NCBI GenBank assembly: GCA_947259315.1
Contig: CAMYLR010000003.1
Span: forward strand, 110,001-174,000
Direction: 5' to 3'
DNA: 64,000 nucleotides
Origin: an uncultured Gemmatimonadales bacterium
GTDB taxonomy: Bacteria > Gemmatimonadota > Gemmatimonadetes > JACCXV01 > JAHWKZ01
The position numbers were made by a program, and so were the translations under genes. The notes below the pieces were generated by a model, which was not told the DNA's origin, did not search any database, and saw only the letters and a list, made by a program, of their open reading frames with translations. This document shows positions 43,679-51,360 of the stretch, piece after piece (positions within the stretch are counted from its first letter, which is position 1; the number at the start of each line of letters is the position of its first letter).

Positions 43679-44176
43679 ATGATCGCCGGTGGCGTTCACG
43701 TCGACGAGTTGGGGCCCGCCGATTGGGCGGCGGTGAAGGAGATCTACCGCCACGGGATCGAAACCGCGAACGCCACATTCGAGACTGAGGTGCCGTCATG
43801 GGATGGGTGGGACGCGGCGCATCTCGATTGCTGCCGGTTCGTGGCGCGGATCGGTGACGATATCGTCGGCTGGGCGGCGCTGGCGCCAATTTCACGACGG
43901 CCGGCGTACGCCGGGGTGGCCGAGGTGAGTGTCTACGTGGCGCCGGCCGCGCAGAACGCCGGGGTGGGGCGAGCGCTCCTTCAAGCGCTCGTACACGGAT
44001 CAGAGGCCAACGGGATCTGGACCCTCCAGGGATCCATCTTTCCGGAGAACCTCACCAGCCTCAAGCTCCACACAGGGTGCGGTTTTCGCGTTGTCGGCCG
44101 CCGCCAGCGCATCGGCCGGCTGAACGGCGTTTGGAGGGACGTGGTTCTCGTCGAGCGCCGGAGCCAGATTGAGTAG
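43679..44176 (+). CDS. GNAT family N-acetyltransferase (phosphinothricin acetyltransferase-like)
   Basis: A 165-residue acetyl-CoA-dependent N-acetyltransferase. The Pat/Bar-like start AAVKEIYRHGIETANATFETEVPSWDGW, then YAGVAEVSVYVAPAAQNAGVGRALLQALV (acetyl-CoA pyrophosphate loop Q-N-A-G-V-G-R-A) and LKLHTGCGFRVVGRRQRIGRLNG are characteristic. Many such enzymes acylate amino acids such as methionine sulfoximine or ribosomal termini, so herbicide detoxification should not be assumed. No strong ribosome site precedes the ATG; repeat copy B lies immediately upstream and could affect translation. Confidence 0.9.
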   Translation: MIAGGVHVDELGPADWAAVKEIYRHGIETANATFETEVPSWDGWDAAHLDCCRFVARIGDDIVGWAALAPISRRPAYAGVAEVSVYVAPAAQNAGVGRALLQALVHGSEANGIWTLQGSIFPENLTSLKLHTGCGFRVVGRRQRIGRLNGVWRDVVLVERRSQIE

Positions 44177-44180
44177 ACCC

Positions 44181-46883
44181 ATGGGTCGCCCAACGCTCTA
44201 TCTGATCGACGGTTACGCGCTCATTTATCGCTCGTACTTCGCTTTTGCGCGGAACCCGCTTCGCACCTCCAGCGGCGAAGAGACAGGTGCGACCTTCGGG
44301 ATGGCGAACTTCTTGGTCAAGCTGCTCGACGAGCGCCACCCCGATTACCTCGGCGTAATCCTCGATTCCCGCGAGCCGACGTTCCGCCATCAGCAGTTTC
44401 CCGACTACAAGGCGACACGCGAGAAGATGCCCGACGAGCTCAAGGCCCAGCTCCCGAGGATCCAACAGCTGTTCGAGGCGTTTCGGGTTCCCGTGCTGGA
44501 GATCGCCCACGAGGAAGCCGATGACGTGATCGGCACGTTGGCGCGGCGTGGAGCGGAGGGCGGTCTCGACGTCTTTATCGTTTCGGGCGACAAGGACTTT
44601 TATCAGCTCATCGATGATCACGTGAAGCTTCTGAATCCCGGCCGGGGTGGAGTCGCCGCGGTCGGCGAAGAAGTTGTCGATGTCACCAACGCCGCCGACA
44701 AGTTTGGCGTCGGCCCCGATCAGGTGACCGACGTCCTCGGGCTGATGGGAGATTCGTCCGACAACATCCCCGGGGTTCCGGGCGTGGGTATCAAGACCGC
44801 GCGTAAGCTCGTCACCGAGTGGGGGAGTGTAGAGGAGTTATACGCCAATCTCGATCAGGCTGGAACGCCAAAGCTGCGCGAACGGTTGACCGAGCATCGT
44901 GATGCCGCGCTCATGTCGAAGGACCTGGTCACGATCCGCACCGATATCGAGATCGATCTGGACCTCGACGCCTTGCGGTTGGAGGAGCCCGATACCGTTA
45001 TGGCGGGGGAGCTGTTTGGTGAGCTCGAGTTTCAGCCGCTGCTCCAACGGTTTGGGGGTCGAGACTCACAGGTTTTGGCCGAAGCTCGCTACGAGGTTGT
45101 TGACACTTCAGCCGCGCTGGACGAACTCGCCGCCGAGTTGTCGGCGACAGAGCGATGGACCGTGGACGTTGAAACCACCAGCCTCGATCCGCTGACGGCG
45201 GAGATCGTGGGCTTGGCGTTTGGCGTTGCGCCGGGCCGGGCGCGCTACGTGCCGGTGGGTGACACGCGCGAGCGCAGCGTGTCGCTAGCTGAGGTTTTGT
45301 CGGCGCTGGGCCCGCTGCTGGAAGATCCGGAGCAGGACAAGATCGGACACAACGTAAAGTACGATATGCTGGTCTTGGACAGTCACGGGATCGGCCTGAG
45401 GGGCGTTTGCGCGGATACAAAGCTCGCGGCCTACCTTCTCGACCCAGCCCGCCGCTCCTATAGCCTCGATGTGCTGGCGCTCGAGCTGCTCGGTCACAAG
45501 ATGACCAGTTACGACGAAGTGACAAAGCCCGAGGGACGCAAGGAAGCCCTTCCGCTGATCGACGTCGAGGTCGAGGCGGTGGCCAACTACGCGTGCGAGG
45601 ACGCGGATGTGACGCTGCGGCTAGCCGAACGGCTGCTGCCCGAGCTCGAGGACAAGGGTTTGATGGAGCTCTTTGTAACCGTCGAGCTCCCGCTTATTCG
45701 GGTGCTGGCTGACATCGAACGCCACGGGGTGGCATTGGACCTCGACTTCTTCGCTGCCATGAGCGAGCGAATGTCGGCCGAGCTCGAGACGATTGAAAAG
45801 GAGTGCTACATCCTGGCCGGGGAAGAGTTCAATCTCAACTCGCCACGCCAGCTCAGCTCGATACTGTTCGAGAAGCTCGAGCTACCGGTAATCAAGCGCA
45901 CCAAAACCGGGTACTCGACGGATGCCGAGGTTTTGGAGACGCTGGCCGCCGAACACGACCTGCCCCGCCGGTTGATCGAATACCGCGAGCTCGCGAAGCT
46001 CAAATCGACCTACGTTGACGCACTGCCGGCCGCCGCCCACCCCGCCACCGGACGGTTGCACACGAATTGGAATCAAACCGTGACCTCGAGCGGACGGCTC
46101 TCGTCCAGCGATCCAAATCTCCAAAACATCCCCGTCCGCACGCCGCTGGGTAGGGAGATTCGGCGCGGTTTTGTCCCCTCCGAGGATGGCTGGGTGCTGT
46201 TCGTAAGCGATTACTCGCAGATCGAGCTCCGCATATTGGCTCATCTGTCACAAGACGAGAACCTGTTGGCGGCTTTTCGGAGCGGGCGAGACATCCATCG
46301 CGAGACGTCTGCGCTCGTGTTTGGCCTAGACCCCGCAGACGTGGATTCTGATCTCAGGAACCGGGCCAAGGAAGTCAATTTTGGCGTCGTCTACGGGATG
46401 GGCGCGTTTGGTCTCGCCCGACGGCTGGGGATCCCGCGCAGCGAAGCCAAGGCCTTCATCGACGGGTACTTCGCTCGTTTCCCCGGTGTCAAGCGGTTTC
46501 AGGAGGAAACGATCGCCCGCGCCAGAGAGCAAGGGTTTGTCACCACTCTGTTTGGGCGACGCCGGTATTTGCCGGAGATCGGAAGCAAGAACTTCAACAT
46601 CCGATCGTTCGCTGAGCGGGTCGCGATAAACAGCCCGATTCAAGGCACGGCGGCGGACGTGCTAAAGATCGCGATGATCCGGATTCATGAACGACTGAAT
46701 AGCAAACCGTTGGCGGCCCGGATGTTGCTCACCGTTCACGACGAGCTGGTATTCGAGGTCGAACGAAATGCGAGCGATGTTCTGGAGTCACTGGTACGTG
46801 AGGAGATGGAGGGTGCTATCGATCTTGACGTCCCGGTTGTCGTCGAGACCGGGACCGGCTCGACTTGGTACGACGCCAAGTGA
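44181..46883 (+). CDS. polA: DNA polymerase I
   Basis: A 900-residue repair and Okazaki-fragment polymerase with three domains. The 5'-3' exonuclease (1-290) has YLIDGYALIYRSYFAF and GLMGDSSDNIPGVPGVGIKTA. The 3'-5' proofreading exonuclease (about 315-490) is intact: VDVETTSLD (Exo I), GHNVKYDMLVLD (Exo II) and YACEDADVTL (Exo III). The polymerase domain has motif A SDYSQIELRILAHLS, motif B NRAKEVNFGVVYGMGAFGL and motif C LTVHDELVFE. ATG at 44181 was preferred to TTG at 44169, which overlaps the preceding gene. The coaE start overlaps its stop. Confidence 0.97.
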   Translation: MGRPTLYLIDGYALIYRSYFAFARNPLRTSSGEETGATFGMANFLVKLLDERHPDYLGVILDSREPTFRHQQFPDYKATREKMPDELKAQLPRIQQLFEAFRVPVLEIAHEEADDVIGTLARRGAEGGLDVFIVSGDKDFYQLIDDHVKLLNPGRGGVAAVGEEVVDVTNAADKFGVGPDQVTDVLGLMGDSSDNIPGVPGVGIKTARKLVTEWGSVEELYANLDQAGTPKLRERLTEHRDAALMSKDLVTIRTDIEIDLDLDALRLEEPDTVMAGELFGELEFQPLLQRFGGRDSQVLAEARYEVVDTSAALDELAAELSATERWTVDVETTSLDPLTAEIVGLAFGVAPGRARYVPVGDTRERSVSLAEVLSALGPLLEDPEQDKIGHNVKYDMLVLDSHGIGLRGVCADTKLAAYLLDPARRSYSLDVLALELLGHKMTSYDEVTKPEGRKEALPLIDVEVEAVANYACEDADVTLRLAERLLPELEDKGLMELFVTVELPLIRVLADIERHGVALDLDFFAAMSERMSAELETIEKECYILAGEEFNLNSPRQLSSILFEKLELPVIKRTKTGYSTDAEVLETLAAEHDLPRRLIEYRELAKLKSTYVDALPAAAHPATGRLHTNWNQTVTSSGRLSSSDPNLQNIPVRTPLGREIRRGFVPSEDGWVLFVSDYSQIELRILAHLSQDENLLAAFRSGRDIHRETSALVFGLDPADVDSDLRNRAKEVNFGVVYGMGAFGLARRLGIPRSEAKAFIDGYFARFPGVKRFQEETIARAREQGFVTTLFGRRRYLPEIGSKNFNIRSFAERVAINSPIQGTAADVLKIAMIRIHERLNSKPLAARMLLTVHDELVFEVERNASDVLESLVREEMEGAIDLDVPVVVETGTGSTWYDAK

Positions 46884-47500
46884 TCACCGTCGGGTTGACC
46901 GGTAACGTCGCCGGCGGAAAGACGGTTGTCGCCGACCGGTGGCGAGATGCGGGTGTCGCCGTCATCGACGCCGATCGCTTGGGGCACGCTGTTCTGACCG
47001 ATGACCGCGAGGTCCAGCAGACACTGATCGAGGCGTTTGGAACCGAAATCGTCGACGCGGATGGATCGATCGACCGGGTCGCGCTGGGTGGGCGAGCGTT
47101 CCGTTCGCTGGAAGCCACAGCGCGGCTCAACGCGATTGTACACCCGCCCCTCCTGGAGCGGCTCGACCGTGAGATCGACGCCAACCGACGCGAGGGACAT
47201 CGCGTGGTGGTGGTCGACGCCGCGCTCATCTTCGAGTTCGGGATACCCGAAGATCTCGATCGGATCGTGTTGGTAACGGCACCACGCGAGGTGCGCGCCA
47301 CACGGCTCGCCCAGCAGCGAGGCCTGAGCTCCGAGCGGATCGAAGAGTTGATGGCGGCGCAAATGCCCGATGAGGAGAAAGTCGATCGCAGCGACTACGT
47401 GATCGTCAATGACGGACCGATCGAGCTATTGCTGGAAAAGGCGGACGCAGTCTTGGCTGACATCCAGGGGGAGGTTTCGAAGTGCGCCGGGTTGGACTGA
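46880..47500 (+). CDS. coaE: Dephospho-CoA kinase
   Basis: Last enzyme of coenzyme A synthesis, phosphorylating the 3'-hydroxyl of dephospho-CoA; 206 residues. The P-loop is TGNVAGGKT, followed by VAVIDADRLGHAVL with the catalytic Asp region. HPPLLERLDREID and VVVDAALIFEFG match the CoA-binding part, and LVTAPREVRATRLAQQRGLS the lid. The GTG at 46880 overlaps the polA stop (GTGA). The usual P-loop serine position is Asn-Val-Ala here (GNVAGGKT instead of GxIGSGKS), a mild variation. It is followed by an overlapping gpmI. Confidence 0.95.
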   Translation: MITVGLTGNVAGGKTVVADRWRDAGVAVIDADRLGHAVLTDDREVQQTLIEAFGTEIVDADGSIDRVALGGRAFRSLEATARLNAIVHPPLLERLDREIDANRREGHRVVVVDAALIFEFGIPEDLDRIVLVTAPREVRATRLAQQRGLSSERIEELMAAQMPDEEKVDRSDYVIVNDGPIELLLEKADAVLADIQGEVSKCAGLD

Positions 47501-49035
47501 TCGTCCTCGACGGATGGGGGCTGCGTGAGGCACGTGACAACAACGCCGTCGCGCTCGCCAGGACGCCGGTATTTGACACGCTGTGGGAGAAGTACTCGCA
47601 CGTCGAAATGGCGGCGTCGGGCGAAGCGGTCGGATTGGGGGCCGGCCAGATGGGAAACTCGGAGGTCGGCCACCTAAACCTGGGCGCGGGTCGAGTCATC
47701 GCGCAGGACATCCTGCGGATCGACGAGGCGATCGAGTCAAACGCGTTCTTCGACCTCGCTGCATTTGTTGAGGCGATCGAGCACGTGAGCCAAAACGACG
47801 GCGTGCTGCACCTGTTGGGGCTCGTCTCGGATGGCGGCGTACACAGCCATCAGCGACATCTGGTGGCGCTGCTCGAGCTCGTTCGCCGCAAGGGGCCGGT
47901 CCGCGTTGCGGTGCATGCCTTTACGGACGGACGCGACACTTCGCCCACCTCGGGCTTGGTGCACCTCGAAGCCCTTCGAGACGCGATGCGTGAGAAAGAT
48001 GTTGGTGAACTGGCGACGATCGTGGGCCGGTACTACGCCATGGATCGTGACCGTCGCTGGGATCGTACGCGGATAGCCTACGACGCACTGACCAGCGGAC
48101 AGTCAGGAAGATCGACTCGCAATCCACTCAAGGCGGTCCAGAAAAGTTACGACAAACACGTCACCGATGAGTTCATCAAGCCGATCATCGTTCAGGATAC
48201 CCCGCGGGTCAAGGCTGGTGACGGGATCCTGTTTTTCAATTTCCGGGCCGATCGTGCGCGTCAGCTGACGCGAGCTTTTACCGAGCCAGGATTCGACGGC
48301 TTTGAGCGCGACCCAATCCTGTCGTTGTACTTCGCTACGATGACCGAGTACGACGCGACGTTCGATTTGCCGATCGCTTTTTCGACTCGAACGCTCGATC
48401 AAGTCGCAGGGGAAGTGTGGGAGGCCAACGATTGCTCGAACTTGCGGATCGCCGAAACCGAGAAGTACGCCCATGTGACGTATTTCTTCAACGGTGGCCG
48501 AGAAGAGCCATACGCGAAGGAGGAGCGCATCCTCGTGCCGTCGCCAAAGGTAGCGACTTACGACTTGCAGCCTGAGATGTCGGCACTGGAGGTCCGCGAC
48601 CGCTTGTTGGAAGCGATTCGATCGCAGCGCTTTGACGTCTTTGTCTGCAACTTTGCCAATCCAGATATGGTGGGACACACCGGAGATCTGGCGGCCGCGA
48701 TCCGTGCCGTCGAGACGATTGACGGGTGTCTGGGGAAGGTCGTCGACGCGTTTCTAGACGTCGAGCCCGATGGCGCGCTGCTCGTTTTGGCTGATCACGG
48801 GAACGCCGAGACGATGGTTCAGGAGGACGGCACCCCGCACACCGCGCACACGACGAATCCAGTGCCGTGCTTGCTCATCTCGAAGGGGTTCCGTGGCCAA
48901 CTCAGGGAAGGTGGCGCGCTCTGCGATGCGGTGCCCACGCTGTTGGCGTTGCAGGAGATCAATCCGCCGACCGAGATGACGGGGCGGGATCTTCGCGAAC
49001 AGTCCGCCAGTACTCAGCCATCCCGATCCGATTGA
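47482..49035 (+). CDS. gpmI: 2,3-bisphosphoglycerate-independent phosphoglycerate mutase
   Basis: A di-manganese phosphoglycerate mutase of 517 residues interconverting 3- and 2-phosphoglycerate. The alkaline-phosphatase-type metal site starts with VLDGWGLRE, the phosphorylated Ser is S60 in GQMGNSEVGHLNLGAGR, and later ligands are in SDGGVHSHQRHL, FNFRADRARQLTRA, NFANPDMVGHTGD and LADHGNAETM. The GTG start follows GGGGGAGG and overlaps coaE by 19 bases. Its 3' end overlaps the opposing M48 protease gene by 77 bases. Confidence 0.96.
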   Translation: MRRVGLIVLDGWGLREARDNNAVALARTPVFDTLWEKYSHVEMAASGEAVGLGAGQMGNSEVGHLNLGAGRVIAQDILRIDEAIESNAFFDLAAFVEAIEHVSQNDGVLHLLGLVSDGGVHSHQRHLVALLELVRRKGPVRVAVHAFTDGRDTSPTSGLVHLEALRDAMREKDVGELATIVGRYYAMDRDRRWDRTRIAYDALTSGQSGRSTRNPLKAVQKSYDKHVTDEFIKPIIVQDTPRVKAGDGILFFNFRADRARQLTRAFTEPGFDGFERDPILSLYFATMTEYDATFDLPIAFSTRTLDQVAGEVWEANDCSNLRIAETEKYAHVTYFFNGGREEPYAKEERILVPSPKVATYDLQPEMSALEVRDRLLEAIRSQRFDVFVCNFANPDMVGHTGDLAAAIRAVETIDGCLGKVVDAFLDVEPDGALLVLADHGNAETMVQEDGTPHTAHTTNPVPCLLISKGFRGQLREGGALCDAVPTLLALQEINPPTEMTGRDLREQSASTQPSRSD

Positions 49036-50230
49036 GTACCGGCGGGTGGCTGTAGAACCACCGAACGACCGGTTCCGGCGGTGTGATCCACGACAGGTTG
49101 ATCTCGGCGAGCCGCCGCTCGGCAGCCACGAACGTGTCCGGGTCGCGAGTCAGCTCGAGCGAGATCCAGTCGGCCTGGGCTTCCATCCGGCGCGAGATCG
49201 TCGCCGATATGGGGCTCGATAGAAAAAGCGCCACGGAAACGGCGAGCCAGAGCAGTGGCAGCCCGGCCGGGTCGGCTGGGCCATCGAGCATGCGATCTCG
49301 CCGCGCCCGCCATCCGGCCAGCGCCGACAACGCCCAAGCCCCGAGGACGATTCCCGGAAACGTCGAAATCAACCCACGAGTCACATGGCGCTCTCGTTGG
49401 TGGCCGATCTCGTGGGCGACGACCAGCAACAGCTCCTCGCGCGGGGCGTTGGCCACCAAGTTGTCGTAGAGGACGACCTGACGAGTGGCACCGATCCCGG
49501 TCACGTACGCGTTGAGCCGGCGCGTGCGCCGGCTGGCGTCCATCACTCGGACGCGTTGGATGTCGATTCCCGCAGTGTCACCCAACTCGAAGATCTCGCT
49601 CTCGAGCTCGCGGTCCGCGAGGGGTGTGAAATCGTGAAACAGGGGGTCGATGATGCGTGGCGCGGCGATCGTGCCAAACACCGCGATCACGATCCCGGCA
49701 CCGGCGGCCACAACCCATCCGCGTCGCGGCCAACGTCCGATTGCGGCCAAGAACCCAGCCGCGGCAGCACTGTAGACGAGGATCCAGAAGCCGCGCACCC
49801 TCACGTAGTCGAGTAGCCACGCCCAGCGCGTCTGCGTCGACAAGCCAAAGGCGTGCTCGATGCGGTAGCCACTGGCGTACGAGAGTGGCAGCGTAACCAA
49901 CGCCAGGACCGCTAGCAGGATCGCCATAGTGCCGAACGCGATGACCGACGATCGATTGGAGACACGACCCATAATGGTGGTCAGCACGCGTCCGCCCCCC
50001 AGTACGAGCAGACCGATCAGTGTTCCCCAGCGCAGCAGCGTCGCTGTTGCCCAGAACGCGTACTTGACTCCGCTATAGAGACTCGAGGTCTCTCCAAAAT
50101 CGGCTGTGAAGTGGTTCGTAGGATCGACCGGCAGGACACGTGGGTCGGGTCGGCCGAGGAAGAGCGCGAGAGCGATTACGGCCACGGTGATGACGACTCC
50201 TACGCCGAGCCAACGCCGCCCCGGCGTCAT
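48959..50230 (-). CDS. M48 family (Ste24-type) membrane metalloprotease
   Basis: A 423-residue integral membrane zinc protease related to Ste24/CAAX prenyl protease 1. It has about six hydrophobic segments, and the metal motif HEIGHQRERHV in a helix near residue 275, preceded by ELLLVVA. The third ligand Glu lies in the later MEAQADWISLELTRD. Other blocks include MDASRRTRRLNAYVTGIG and QVVLYDNLVANAPREE, as in Ste24. In bacteria such proteases take part in membrane protein quality control. The ATG overlaps the pcm stop by one base (TGATG); the C-terminal 77 bases are antisense to gpmI. Confidence 0.93.
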   Translation of the reverse strand: MTPGRRWLGVGVVITVAVIALALFLGRPDPRVLPVDPTNHFTADFGETSSLYSGVKYAFWATATLLRWGTLIGLLVLGGGRVLTTIMGRVSNRSSVIAFGTMAILLAVLALVTLPLSYASGYRIEHAFGLSTQTRWAWLLDYVRVRGFWILVYSAAAAGFLAAIGRWPRRGWVVAAGAGIVIAVFGTIAAPRIIDPLFHDFTPLADRELESEIFELGDTAGIDIQRVRVMDASRRTRRLNAYVTGIGATRQVVLYDNLVANAPREELLLVVAHEIGHQRERHVTRGLISTFPGIVLGAWALSALAGWRARRDRMLDGPADPAGLPLLWLAVSVALFLSSPISATISRRMEAQADWISLELTRDPDTFVAAERRLAEINLSWITPPEPVVRWFYSHPPVLNRIGMAEYWRTVREDPAPSSRSAD

Positions 50231-50874
50231 CAAGCGTCGCCTGTCATCGGCACAAAGCGAACCGCGATTAGCTCTTCTGATACGATGCCCTCGGCCGTTC
50301 GGCGAAACCGAAAAATCGTTTGGTCCGCGCCGGTTCCGACGGGCGCCACCAGGCGGCCACCCTCGGCCAGCTGCTCGAGCAGTGCATCTGGTATCGATGC
50401 TGGCGCGGCGGCGACGACGATCGCGTCAAAGGGCGCAGCGCGCGCCCACCCTGCGTGGCCGTTGCTGGCGATCAGGTGCACGTTGCGGTAACCGAGTCGG
50501 TGCAGCGTGCGCCCGGCGCGAACCGCCAACTGAGGGACGATCTCGATCGAGAACACATCCGCCGCGATCTCTGCCAGGACGGCGCTCTGATAGCCCGAGC
50601 CCGCCCCGACCTCGAGCACTCGATCATCGGGACCCAGCTCCGCGGATTGGGTCATGTAAGCCACGATGTAAGGCTGGCTGATCGTCTGGTCGAACCCGAT
50701 CGGAAGGGGCCGGTCCTCGTAGGCGAGGTCGAGGTACTCCGGCAAGACGAACTCGTGACGTGGGACGACCCACATAGCACCCAGCGTGGCCGGGTCGCGC
50801 ACACCGCGAGCGGCGACCTGTCGTCGCACCATTCGTTCGCGGGCGCGGCCCCAGTCGATCACTCGTTCCTGCAT
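50230..50874 (-). CDS. pcm: Protein-L-isoaspartate O-methyltransferase
   Basis: Repair methyltransferase of 214 residues that methylates isoaspartyl residues in damaged proteins using SAM. RMVRRQVAARGVRDPATLGAM and RHEFVLPEYLDLAYEDRPLPIGFDQTISQPYIVAYMTQ are diagnostic of Pcm, followed by SAM motif I VLEVGAGSGYQSAVLAEIA and the late RLVAPVGTGADQTIF. It is translationally coupled to the M48 protease downstream and starts after the stop of the TPR lipoprotein gene. Confidence 0.96.
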   Translation of the reverse strand: MQERVIDWGRARERMVRRQVAARGVRDPATLGAMWVVPRHEFVLPEYLDLAYEDRPLPIGFDQTISQPYIVAYMTQSAELGPDDRVLEVGAGSGYQSAVLAEIAADVFSIEIVPQLAVRAGRTLHRLGYRNVHLIASNGHAGWARAAPFDAIVVAAAPASIPDALLEQLAEGGRLVAPVGTGADQTIFRFRRTAEGIVSEELIAVRFVPMTGDA

Positions 50875-51360
50875 CTATCCGCCGCGCAACGACTCGGCGA
50901 GCGAAGCGGCTCGATCGCGCCACTCGGGGTACGGCCCGAGCAGCGACTCGGCTTTCTCCAGCACGCCGATCGCCCCGCGACGGTCGCCCGCTTCTGCCCG
51001 CGCGCGGCCGAGGTAGTAGTACGCGAAACCGTTCGTCGGATCGATACGCGTGGCGCGTTCGAACCGGCTCGCTGCGTCGCTTGGCCGTCCGGCGATCAGG
51101 AACCCCTTGCCCTCCTCGACGACTCGTTGGCTGGCGTCGCGAGCTATCGTGTTTGCGCCGGGATCGATCGCGTTGGCGCGGTCGATCGAGATCTCCCGAG
51201 GCTCGGTCTCGGTGACCGCCGGTTGGGTAGCGGCGCTCTCGGATGGCGACTCCCTGTCAGGTGCAGTTGTTCGATCGCCACCACGATGCGCACAGTTGGC
51301 CGTGACGATCACCATGAGTCCGAGAAAGTACGCTAGGCGCGGGCTTAGAAAATCCACCAT
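50875..51360 (-). CDS. TPR-containing lipoprotein
   Basis: A 161-residue protein whose N-terminus VDFLSPRLAYFLGLMVIV leads to a lipobox-like TANC. A Ser/Thr/Pro linker follows. The C-terminal half has two tetratricopeptide-like units: AASRFERATRIDPTNGFAYYYLGRARAEAGD and AIGVLEKAESLLGPYPEWRDRAASL. It is probably anchored in the envelope and mediates protein contacts. Its ATG lies 16 bases inside the end of the PBP1 gene, so a link to cell-wall synthesis, in the manner of PBP activator lipoproteins, is conceivable but not shown. Confidence 0.82.
   Translation of the reverse strand: MVDFLSPRLAYFLGLMVIVTANCAHRGGDRTTAPDRESPSESAATQPAVTETEPREISIDRANAIDPGANTIARDASQRVVEEGKGFLIAGRPSDAASRFERATRIDPTNGFAYYYLGRARAEAGDRRGAIGVLEKAESLLGPYPEWRDRAASLAESLRGG

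Noticed and set aside
43679..44176. Calling the acetyltransferase a resistance gene
   Set aside because: Pat/Bar-like similarity is common in chromosomal GNAT proteins of other function; no resistance context is present.
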